5,682 bases of DNA, taken from an uncultured Porphyromonadaceae bacterium (GTDB lineage Bacteria; Bacteroidota; Bacteroidia; Bacteroidales; Muribaculaceae). The notes beneath the pieces are model-generated. The model saw nothing but the letters and a program-made list of their open reading frames with translations. It was not told where the DNA came from and ran no database searches. Below, one piece after another: positions 1 to 5,682 of this stretch (the stretch's first letter is position 1; every line of letters starts with the position of its first letter). The stretch is from contig CAMWMW010000140.1 of NCBI GenBank assembly GCA_947175455.1, positions 1 through 5,682 of the forward strand, read 5' to 3'. Position numbers and translations under genes: made by a program.

Positions 1-1520
1 CCGGTCTGGTCCATGCTCACCGCCTTGGCGGCATCCAGATATCCGCTTCCGAAAAGACCGGTGACACTGCTGTTGTTGCCGTAGCCGTAAAAATCGTTCA
101 CGGAAGTAAGCAACTGAGTGCGCAATGTCTCGTTCAGGAATGTCGAGGAACCGTATTTGGAAAGAACGAGAGCAGCCACGCCGGAAACATGGGGAGTAGC
201 CATTGATGTTCCTTCGTTATATCCGTATTCATTGCCGGGAAGAGTGGAAAGCACACCCTGTGCCTCTCCGTAATCCAAAAGACCGCCGGGTGCCACAATG
301 TCCGCCCACGGCCCGTTGCATGAATAAGATGCGGGGGTAAGTTCCGAAGTCATTGACGTAACACCCACCACCTTCTCATATGCGGCAGGATAGAAGTTTC
401 CTGTCTTACCTTCGTTTCCGGCGGCAAAGATACAAAGACCTCCGATCATCTTGTCGGAACGGGCCTCTGCCGTGAAATAATCGATAGCATCGAGCACTGC
501 CTGCTCGTAATATCCGTCGGTAGGCCATCCCCATGAGCACTGTGCGATTGTGGCGCCTTTCTCAGCGGCATACACTATAGCTGCGGCAAAGTCTCCTTCG
601 GCAGTACCTGAACGGGAATCAAACACCTGGCATGACAGCAACCTGACACCGCTTCCGGGCGTTCCGTCGCCACCGGCGACACCGCCGACACCGATTCCGT
701 TGTTATTCACAGCCGCCACGGTTCCGGCAACGTGCGTGCCGTGCGAATGAGGATATACACGAGCCTCTCCGGTGCAGAAGTTCCAGCCATAGATATCATC
801 GGGATACCCGTTGCCATCGTCATCGAAACCCTCTTTACCGTTAAGCTCCGCCTCGTTCACATACATATTGGCAGCGAGATCTTCGTGAGTATAATCCACA
901 CCGCCGTCGATAATTGCCACAAGCACATCGCTCGTTCCGGTTGTGGACTTCCACGCTTCAAAAAGATTGATGTCGGCACCGGCAACGCTATAGGGTATAG
1001 TGCCGAAATTCTGATAATGCCACTGATTCGACAGGAACGGGTCGTTGAAAGGCATCGATGCCGCAGCCTTCGCCACTTTCGAGCGATCCAGCTTGCGGAA
1101 GCCTTTGGCTCCCTCCTGAAGAACCATCGGGGTTACAAGTTCCGAACGCTCGACACCGGCGGTAGTCGCGAAAACCTTCCGCGCTTCTTCCGGGGAAACC
1201 GACTCGTCGAAACTTACCACATACCAGCGGTCGAGTCCGTATTTAGCCCTTTGACGTGCGAATTTCTCCACGTAGGGAAGCATCGGACGGATGCTGACCG
1301 CTTTTACTTCGCGAGCTGCCCGGTCGAGAGGAGTGATACCGGTTGTAACCGCGCCGCGTGAATGCATCAGGGGAGCGTGTCCCACTTTCAATGCCACTTC
1401 CGGCTGCAGCTTCACCCTGATCTCCCCCTTCTTGGGAGCGACACCCGCGCCAGCTCCTTGTGCCGTGCCTGCGCAGAACATCGCTGCCACAAGCATTACA
1501 CACATAAGAAGTTTCTGCAT
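1..1520 (-). CDS. Secreted subtilisin-like (S8 family) serine peptidase, 3' end outside the window
   Basis: This is an exported endopeptidase of the S8 (subtilase) family; 506 codons are present and the frame is still open at the left edge. Residues 1-20 form a signal peptide (MQKLLMCVMLVAAMF, then AGTAQ). Cys16 is not in a convincing lipobox, so a lipoprotein is unlikely. Residues about 30-160 look like a cleaved propeptide of the fervidolysin-like kind. The catalytic domain begins near the phrase NDPFLSNQWHYQN. The triad is complete: Asp205 in VAIIDGGVD, His260 in HSHGTHVAGT and Ser439 in EGTSMATPHVSG, with oxyanion Asn369 in FAAGNEG. The Asp motif reads DGG rather than the more usual DTG or DSG. 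The ATG at 1520 was chosen because it gives an intact signal peptide; the leader before it is A/T-rich with no Shine-Dalgarno sequence. The missing 3' part probably carries accessory beta-sandwich or sorting domains. The substrate is unknown. The family call is secure. Confidence 0.95.
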   Translation of the reverse strand, partial: MQKLLMCVMLVAAMFCAGTAQGAGAGVAPKKGEIRVKLQPEVALKVGHAPLMHSRGAVTTGITPLDRAAREVKAVSIRPMLPYVEKFARQRAKYGLDRWYVVSFDESVSPEEARKVFATTAGVERSELVTPMVLQEGAKGFRKLDRSKVAKAAASMPFNDPFLSNQWHYQNFGTIPYSVAGADINLFEAWKSTTGTSDVLVAIIDGGVDYTHEDLAANMYVNEAELNGKEGFDDDGNGYPDDIYGWNFCTGEARVYPHSHGTHVAGTVAAVNNNGIGVGGVAGGDGTPGSGVRLLSCQVFDSRSGTAEGDFAAAIVYAAEKGATIAQCSWGWPTDGYYEQAVLDAIDYFTAEARSDKMIGGLCIFAAGNEGKTGNFYPAAYEKVVGVTSMTSELTPASYSCNGPWADIVAPGGLLDYGEAQGVLSTLPGNEYGYNEGTSMATPHVSGVAALVLSKYGSSTFLNETLRTQLLTSVNDFYGYGNNSSVTGLFGSGYLDAAKAVSMDQT

Positions 1521-1683
1521 AAGTTGCTGTTGTTAAGTTGTTAAAAAAAGTTGTTTCTTGATGTCATTACAGCTATCCCGACACATTCTGCATGCCGACT
1601 GTCATCCGCAGCGTAACAAGTAAGGAAGAATAAAGAGGTCACTAAATAACGAACACCTAAATATAGCCCATATACATCACATG

Positions 1684-1714
1684 CAAAATTAATAAAAATT
1701 TTATACAAAACAAC
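1684..1714 (-). promoter_or_regulatory. Putative Bacteroidetes-type promoter of the S8 peptidase gene
   Basis: On the minus strand, GTTG (1714-1711) is followed after exactly 19 bases by TAATTTTG (1691-1684). The second element matches the Bacteroides -7 consensus TAnnTTTG at every defined base, and the first matches the TTG core of the -33 element at the usual spacing. Transcription should begin a few bases downstream, near 1678-1681, giving a leader of about 160 bases. It is the only full match to the -7 consensus that I found in this intergenic region. The presence of the motif is seen; its activity is inferred. Confidence 0.6.
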
Positions 1715-1792
1715 CCGCACATATGAGAATACATCTTTTTTTAACAAATTTCCACCTATGACTCCTAAAAAACGCCTTATAGTCAATACAAA

Positions 1793-1820
1793 GCGGCGTC
1801 ATGAACCATCATGACGCCGC
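1793..1820 (-). terminator. Hairpin, probable transcription terminator of the secreted-protein gene
   Basis: A perfect 12-base inverted repeat (GCGGCGTCATGA and TCATGACGCCGC) with a 4-base loop begins 32 bases beyond the stop codon of the upstream gene. On the minus strand it is followed by TTTGTATTGA, a weak T-run. A better run of six T lies further on at 1772-1767, preceded by GGCG (1776-1773). GGCGT there could pair instead with ACGCC of the hairpin's second arm (1799-1795), giving an alternative weaker stem that ends in T residues. It fits a terminator, or an mRNA 3'-end stabilising structure, between two independently transcribed genes. Confidence 0.75.
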
Positions 1821-1852
1821 AAAACTCAGCACACTGCCAATTGTAAAGTCTT

Positions 1853-3538
1853 TCAGAACATCAATCTGGAAACCTTCCTTTCTCCGTTGGAGCAGACATC
1901 CACCTTGATGACAAGTCCCTTTACCGGCTTTTCCGACAGTTTGCAACCTGTGATATCAAAATACTCTGTCTTTACAACACTGACTTCTTCCGCGACACCA
2001 GTCACTCCGGAGGAGTCGCTCTGCCTTACCGCCAGAGTGCAATTCACTGCCGGACCGGATACGGTCACATATCCTTCACGTGGAGAATCCGAAGGACTGA
2101 CGCTGAGTTTCAGAGTATTGACGGATGCCGGATCCGTTGCCGGATCTGCTGTTACTGTAATCCAGTCGGCATCACAGCATATCTTCACATCCGGATCTCC
2201 AAACGAATACCAGCTGTCAAATTCCACATTTCCTGTACCTCCTGCAAGACCGAATTCAACTTCAGACGCGCCTGATTTCTCGAAAAGCCAGGGGAAACTT
2301 CCGTCTACCATCCAAAGAAAGTCACATGCACAGAGTTTCTTGGTGCTCCCTTTCCCCTCGTCATAAATCTTGCTGTCGTAAAAATAATCCTGTTTTTCAA
2401 CGTCTCCCTCTTTCCAAGACAGCAGCACTCCGCAGTTGTGGGGCCAGGGACATTCCCCTTCGCCATCCCATACAGTGCCCGAACCCAGAATAGGAAGAAC
2501 CTTGCTGAAAGCACCCTCCTCGGCAAAGCCCTCGAGTACCGCCATAAACGCACAATCGATTGCTATGGGAGAACCTCCCTGCTCTCCGGGACGACGCAGA
2601 TCGAACAACAGCGATTTGTCGGATCCCGCCTTGACTGTTTTCTCTCCTTCAGCTATGATTTCGTCAGTGGGTTGCCCGGATGAGTCCAATTTATAGAGTT
2701 TCATCGTCAACGTGGACTCTTTCAATGCAGTGTACTCTATATATCCCCATATCCGCGTAATTGTATAAGGAGCGTCAGGCTTGTGGAATATATTATAGAA
2801 CCCCTTCATTTTCAGATCATTCTTATCAGTGAGAACCGGAGTCCATTTCTCCACGGAATATGGATCCTTGACTGAGGGGAGATATTTCAATGATCCGAAT
2901 GTAGTTGTTCTTTTGCCGTTGGCATCTTTATAAAGCATCTGCGAATATGGGGTCATTCCAAAATCCAGCGAGCCCTCCGGAAATGTTATTGCGCTCGGAC
3001 CTCCGAAACGATAGATGATATCCGGTGCATATGAAAGATCAACTCCCGAAACTGTCGCCAGAAGAGACGGAGCCTGCCACCATCCCCAGTTGAAAGGATA
3101 CGAAAGCGTCAGTGTCTCCTCTGATGTCCTCTTCATGGTTTCACCCTGCCCGGGTCCGTCAGGAGAGTCATAGATCCATTGAAAAGTCGTGAGGTCAGGA
3201 GAAAAGCCATTGGAAATGTTTTTCCATGTATGTTCCTTATATGCCGATCCGCGCCTGGCGACATGGCTGTAAAAACTCAGATTCGGAGTATACCCCATCG
3301 TGAACAGACCGGCAGGTTCTTCATATCTGACCTGCTGGAAATCTTCAAGACCGCGAGTCGCTTTGTTTCTGTCGGCAAGTCTGAAGGGGTGTCCGCTCTC
3401 TCTCCCTTCATTGTGATCCGAATGACAGACTTCCGCTTCAGTTCTGACAACGCCGGTGACATCTGCTGAAACAGACAGTGACAACACTCCTGACAACACA
3501 ACCGGCATAGCTGCCAGCAATAGTAAATTTCTTTTCAT
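1853..3538 (-). CDS. Secreted protein of unknown function with a C-terminal BACON-like domain
   Basis: This 561-residue exported protein does not match an enzyme family I recognise. Residues 1-25 form a signal peptide (MKRNLLLLAAMPVVL, then a small-residue cleavage site near SVSA-D), with no lipobox cysteine. Residues about 85-165 have a PKD-like look: the phrase WKNISNGFSPDLTTFQWIYD followed by TLTLSYPF. Residues about 250-345 are beta-rich. Residues about 428-507 resemble a BACON domain: a central DADWITV, then SVSPSDSPREGYVTV, then LAVRQ. BACON domains occur in Bacteroidetes surface and secreted proteins and are linked to carbohydrate or mucin binding. The last 40 residues (EYFDITGCKL to KVSRLMF) resemble C-terminal segments common on exported Bacteroidales proteins, possibly a type IX-like sorting signal. 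There are eleven cysteines, unusually many, so disulfides are possible. The ATG at 3538 gives the intact signal peptide. A promoter lies just upstream and a hairpin just downstream, so it may be transcribed alone. The domain calls are by eye. Confidence 0.85.
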   Translation of the reverse strand: MKRNLLLLAAMPVVLSGVLSLSVSADVTGVVRTEAEVCHSDHNEGRESGHPFRLADRNKATRGLEDFQQVRYEEPAGLFTMGYTPNLSFYSHVARRGSAYKEHTWKNISNGFSPDLTTFQWIYDSPDGPGQGETMKRTSEETLTLSYPFNWGWWQAPSLLATVSGVDLSYAPDIIYRFGGPSAITFPEGSLDFGMTPYSQMLYKDANGKRTTTFGSLKYLPSVKDPYSVEKWTPVLTDKNDLKMKGFYNIFHKPDAPYTITRIWGYIEYTALKESTLTMKLYKLDSSGQPTDEIIAEGEKTVKAGSDKSLLFDLRRPGEQGGSPIAIDCAFMAVLEGFAEEGAFSKVLPILGSGTVWDGEGECPWPHNCGVLLSWKEGDVEKQDYFYDSKIYDEGKGSTKKLCACDFLWMVDGSFPWLFEKSGASEVEFGLAGGTGNVEFDSWYSFGDPDVKICCDADWITVTADPATDPASVNTLKLSVSPSDSPREGYVTVSGPAVNCTLAVRQSDSSGVTGVAEEVSVVKTEYFDITGCKLSEKPVKGLVIKVDVCSNGERKVSRLMF

Positions 3539-3569
3539 AAGCTCTGGATTTAAATTAACAAAAATTGCG

Positions 3570-3600
3570 CAAACACATCTTATGCGATAAAATTATCAAT
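3570..3600 (-). promoter_or_regulatory. Putative Bacteroidetes-type promoter of the secreted-protein gene
   Basis: On the minus strand, ATTG (3600-3597) is followed after 19 bases by TGTGTTTG (3577-3570). This matches the -7 consensus TAnnTTTG at five of six defined bases and has the TTG core of the -33 element at the normal distance. The expected transcript start, near 3564-3567, gives a leader of about 27 bases. A competing -7-like sequence, TAATTTTA (3595-3588), has a TTTG only 15 bases upstream and so is less well spaced. Confidence 0.4.
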
Positions 3601-3617
3601 TTAAAACTCCCAAAGCA

Positions 3618-3631
3618 TTAACACATGTTAA
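3618..3631. repeat. Short inverted repeat, candidate regulator-binding site
   Basis: TTAACA and TGTTAA are perfect 6-base inverted arms separated by CA. The centre lies roughly 58-61 bases upstream of the inferred transcript start of the secreted-protein gene, and about 60 bases beyond the stop of the Crp/Fnr-type regulator. A dimeric regulator could bind such a site. The arms are A/T-rich and short, so chance occurrence is quite possible. The repeat is seen; the operator role is inferred. Confidence 0.3.
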
Positions 3632-3691
3632 AAAATAACGGCAATTGTCAACATTTTGTAATATCAAACCCCAAATATCCGGATTACCCTG

Positions 3692-4288
3692 TCATGACGA
3701 CACGCCTTCACGAAGAATCTCACTTTTTATACGGCTGAGATGGACTTCGGAAATCCCCAAATATGATGCGAGATGACGTGCCGACACTTTAAGTATGATT
3801 TCCGGCCACCCTTCGATAAGCTGGCGCAATCTCTCTTTTGCATCGCCGGAAATAAGACGGTTTTTCAATTCAGCATGATAAAGCTGATTCTGGTTCGCCT
3901 CCATCACCCACAAGGCGAACTCATGATATTTTTCTGTCATCATCCTGAAAACGGCAGACGGGATTCTCACTACCTGAGACGGCACACATGCCTCGAATCT
4001 GTAATAAGAAGCATCTCCACCGTAGAAACAATGGAAGGAAATAAGCAACGTGCCGGGCAATGCAAACCCCGCAGTCCGCTCGGATGTGCTGTCCATGAAA
4101 GTGCCTCTTACAAGACCCGATTTTACAAAATACACATCAGGATCATACTCTCCCGCATCAATCATTGCCTCCTTGCGCTTGAGTGTGCGCAAACTGGCAT
4201 ATGAAAACAACTCTTCCCAAATTTCATCGGAAATACGGATCTTCGCTTCCTCTGAGACAAGTTCAATCAGTTTTGAAATATTTCTCAT
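3692..4288 (-). CDS. Crp/Fnr-family transcriptional regulator
   Basis: This cytoplasmic DNA-binding regulator has 198 residues when started at the ATG at 4288. Residues about 25-125 form the cyclic-nucleotide-binding-like beta barrel, recognisable by YFVKSGLVRGTF (53-64). The C-terminal helix-turn-helix is at about 167-190 (SARHLASYLGISEVHLSRIK), typical of short Bacteroidetes Crp-like proteins. The barrel lacks the FGE...RxAT phosphate-binding signature of cAMP-binding CRP, and there is no N-terminal cysteine cluster as in FNR, so the signal sensed is unknown. An in-frame ATG at 4414 would add 42 residues and overlap neuC by 47 bases. I prefer 4288 because family members usually begin just before this helix, which leaves a 79-base gap to neuC. 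The gene could be read through from the neuB-neuC operon, since I found no strong terminator or promoter in that gap; TATTATTG (4338-4331) is only a poor -7 candidate without a matching -33. Targets are unknown. Confidence 0.88.
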   Translation of the reverse strand: MRNISKLIELVSEEAKIRISDEIWEELFSYASLRTLKRKEAMIDAGEYDPDVYFVKSGLVRGTFMDSTSERTAGFALPGTLLISFHCFYGGDASYYRFEACVPSQVVRIPSAVFRMMTEKYHEFALWVMEANQNQLYHAELKNRLISGDAKERLRQLIEGWPEIILKVSARHLASYLGISEVHLSRIKSEILREGVSS

Positions 4289-4367
4289 AGCTGTGTTGAT
4301 TTCTTCATAATAGCGTCTGCCGAACAGGCTCAATAATAACCCGCAGGCTTTCAGAAACCATTTGAAT

Positions 4368-5582
4368 TCAAACAGTTTCCGAGACATCTGTCCCAATGTC
4401 CCGAGATATGTCATGGAAATGCTTCGGACAACATTTCTTCACAGGCAACGTCATGACAGTATCATAAATAAACTTCTCGGCACCATCCTTGAAATAGGGA
4501 TTTTTCCCGGATTCACGGCAGTATGCCCTCACCTCGTCTGACATTACCTTTCTGAGACCATCCGCTATTTCTCTTCTGTTCGTACCGGACTCAACCACGG
4601 TGTTTCCGCGTGCCCTCCCCTTCTGACGGTCTCCGATATTCAATGTAGGGATTCCGAACGAGGGAGCCTCTATAAGTCCGCTTGAAGAGTTTCCCACAAC
4701 CGCTGCGGCATACGTAAGCGCCGAATAATAGCGTATCCTGCCCAGTGATGTGACCGCTACCGCCATATCTGCGTTCCTGTCGCACCACTCCCCGATCGCT
4801 TCCGCCACAGATCTACCTCCGGCATCGGAATTTGGCAATGTAAATATTATCCTTACCCCTTTATCAGCGGAGCCGACATTCATGACATCCTCAAGCGCCT
4901 CCAGAAGCGAACGCGTCTGCGCCACTTCTTCACCGGGCTGCATGGTGACAGGATGATAGGTGACTACTATAAATTTCTCCGCCAGCGAGACTCCGAGACT
5001 TGAAGCGAGTCCGGCACGCGTCAGAGGTGTGAAACGCCTGATCGCATCTACCGCAGGACTCCCGGAATTGAAAACGCGTTCCGGCTCCTCTCCCATCTGA
5101 ATCACACGTTGTCTGTATTCTTCGGTGGAAGTAAAATGATATGTGGAAAGTTTTGTTATGGCATGTCGGATCGCATCATCGTAGGCTCCTTCAGTAATTT
5201 CACCGCCATGGAGATGAACCACCGGAATACCGAATACCGCCGCGGCAGATGCCGCGGCAAGCATCTCATACCTGTCGCCGAGAATTACCACAAAATCGGG
5301 AGACAGGCGATTAAACGCTTCTGCGAATCCTGACATCGCGACACCCATAGCCCTGACTGTTCCTGCCGCGGAATCATCTTCAAGAGGCAACGGTATTCGC
5401 TCGTCAACCACAAACCCGTCTGCAATGATTTCGTTGACAGTCATGCCGAAGCGAGGCGAAAGATGCATATTGGTGGCTATTATCTGCAAAGTCGCTTCAT
5501 CCGACTCTTTCAGCCGTCTCATCACTCCGCTAAGGATGCCGTACTCAGCCCGGGTTCCGGTGACAACACATATCTTTCTCAT
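4368..5582 (-). CDS. neuC: UDP-N-acetylglucosamine 2-epimerase, hydrolysing (NeuC type)
   Basis: This cytoplasmic enzyme should convert UDP-GlcNAc to ManNAc plus UDP, the first committed step of N-acetylneuraminate synthesis. With the ATG at 5582 it has 404 residues, slightly longer than the usual 370-390. It has the GT-B epimerase fold with NeuC hallmarks: VVTGTRAEYGIL (6-17), ILGDRYEMLAA (100-110), HLHGGEITEGAYDDAIRHA (123-141), HFTSTEEYRQRVIQMGE (149-165), VTYHPVT (207-213) and the nucleotide-binding VGNSSSGLIEAPSFG (296-310). A longer GTG start at 5606 would add MESTRKTD; the ATG is preferred because the conserved N-terminus starts there and AAGGA lies 8 bases before it. The last 22 or so residues (KKCCPKHF onward) look unconserved. 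The partial gene upstream looks like neuB, supporting the pathway. An alternative is a LegG-type enzyme acting on UDP-diNAc-bacillosamine for legionaminate; sequence by eye cannot separate the two firmly. Confidence 0.93.
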   Translation of the reverse strand: MRKICVVTGTRAEYGILSGVMRRLKESDEATLQIIATNMHLSPRFGMTVNEIIADGFVVDERIPLPLEDDSAAGTVRAMGVAMSGFAEAFNRLSPDFVVILGDRYEMLAAASAAAVFGIPVVHLHGGEITEGAYDDAIRHAITKLSTYHFTSTEEYRQRVIQMGEEPERVFNSGSPAVDAIRRFTPLTRAGLASSLGVSLAEKFIVVTYHPVTMQPGEEVAQTRSLLEALEDVMNVGSADKGVRIIFTLPNSDAGGRSVAEAIGEWCDRNADMAVAVTSLGRIRYYSALTYAAAVVGNSSSGLIEAPSFGIPTLNIGDRQKGRARGNTVVESGTNRREIADGLRKVMSDEVRAYCRESGKNPYFKDGAEKFIYDTVMTLPVKKCCPKHFHDISRDIGTDVSETV

Positions 5583-5588
5583 ATCTGT

Positions 5589-5595
5589 CTTCCTT
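5589..5595 (-). promoter_or_regulatory. Shine-Dalgarno-like site deciding the neuC start
   Basis: On the minus strand AAGGAAG ends 6 bases before the ATG at 5582 (8 bases counting from AAGGA). This is a purine-rich site of the standard kind, unlike the other starts in this window, and it favours the ATG over the upstream in-frame GTG at 5606. Confidence 0.5.
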
Positions 5596-5620
5596 GTCGA
5601 TTCCACAATACAGGCAGTTT

Positions 5621-5682
5621 CTAAATCTCTATCAACTCATCGGCACGGAAATCCCGTATCGCACGTGTACCCTCTACAGCAT
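5621..5682 (-). CDS. neuB: Probable N-acetylneuraminate synthase, C-terminal end only
   Basis: Only the last 19 codons and the TAG stop are in the window. The peptide AVEGTRAIRDFRADELIEI resembles the end of the C-terminal SAF (antifreeze-like) domain of NeuB-type synthases, where a G-x-x-A-x-x-D-F-x-x-D-E-L-I pattern occurs near the C-terminus, as I recall for the E. coli K1 enzyme. NeuB condenses ManNAc with phosphoenolpyruvate to give N-acetylneuraminate, which is exactly the step after neuC. The stop lies 38 bases before the neuC ATG, on the same strand, so the two are probably co-transcribed. A legionaminate synthase (LegI) is the main alternative. The tail is short, so the call leans on context. 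Confidence 0.6.
   Translation of the reverse strand, partial: AVEGTRAIRDFRADELIEI

Larger units (their letters stand above)
1521..1852. other. Intergenic region (332 bases) with terminator and promoter
   Basis: This A/T-rich gap separates the stop of the BACON-like secreted protein from the start of the S8 peptidase. It holds a strong hairpin near the upstream gene and a Bacteroidetes-type promoter, leaving a leader of roughly 155 bases before the peptidase ATG. I see no riboswitch class I recognise in that leader, only a weak CTGC/GCAG pairing at about 1589-1612. An 81-codon minus-strand frame spanning 1541-1786 has no recognisable protein features and covers the promoter, so I do not call it a gene. 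Confidence 0.7.

Noticed and set aside
732..1361. 209-codon open frame on the plus strand
   Set aside because: It lies antisense to the catalytic domain of the S8 peptidase, whose minus-strand frame carries a complete catalytic triad. The plus-strand translation shows no recognisable domain.
1541..1786. 81-codon minus-strand open frame in the intergenic gap
   Set aside because: It starts just past the terminator, overlaps the promoter of the S8 peptidase, and encodes no recognisable signal peptide or domain.
1887..2366. 159-codon open frame on the plus strand
   Set aside because: It is antisense to the BACON-like domain of the secreted protein; its composition is low-complexity S/T/P-rich, as expected for a shadow frame.
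3565..3572. TTGCGCAA perfect 8-base palindrome as an operator
   Set aside because: It is short, does not extend beyond 8 bases, and overlaps the putative -7 element; nothing else supports a binding role.
3773..4204. 143-codon open frame on the plus strand
   Set aside because: It is antisense to the Crp/Fnr-family regulator, whose helix-turn-helix is clear on the minus strand.
4289..4367. Terminator or promoter between neuC and the regulator
   Set aside because: Only weak pairings and a poor -7 match (TATTATTG at 4338-4331) without a spaced -33 element are visible, so neither is called.
1..5682. CRISPR arrays, tRNA/rRNA genes, transposons, phage or defence systems
   Set aside because: I saw no direct-repeat arrays, structured RNA gene signatures, transposase or phage proteins, or terminal inverted repeats. 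The genes are ordinary surface-sugar, regulatory and secretion functions.

Overview
The window looks like chromosomal DNA of a member of the Bacteroidales, plausibly a gut lineage such as Muribaculaceae or Bacteroides/Prevotella relatives. Three things point there. Starts mostly lack a Shine-Dalgarno sequence, and two intergenic regions carry Bacteroidetes-type promoter elements (TTG, about 19 bases, TAnnTTTG). A secreted protein ends in a BACON-like domain and a short C-terminal segment of the kind common on exported Bacteroidales proteins. The Crp/Fnr-type regulator has the short form usual in this phylum. The family-level placement is inference.

All genes are on the minus strand, so transcription runs from the right edge to the left. 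From the right: the last 19 codons of a probable sialic acid synthase (neuB, cut by the window edge); neuC, a hydrolysing UDP-GlcNAc 2-epimerase, 38 bases downstream; a Crp/Fnr-family regulator; a 561-residue secreted protein with a BACON-like domain; a strong hairpin; and the first 506 codons of a secreted subtilisin-like (S8) serine peptidase that runs off the left edge.

Functionally there are two blocks. neuB-neuC form the end of an operon making a nonulosonic acid (N-acetylneuraminate, or possibly legionaminate) for surface glycans: NeuC releases ManNAc from UDP-GlcNAc and NeuB condenses it with phosphoenolpyruvate. The second block encodes exported proteins, each with its own probable promoter. 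The regulator lies between the blocks. A small inverted repeat just downstream of it sits upstream of the secreted protein's promoter, so the regulator may act on that neighbour, but this is only a positional hypothesis.

I found no mobile element, CRISPR array, tRNA, rRNA or clearly novel multi-gene system. The least explained part is the N-terminal 400 residues or so of the secreted BACON-like protein.
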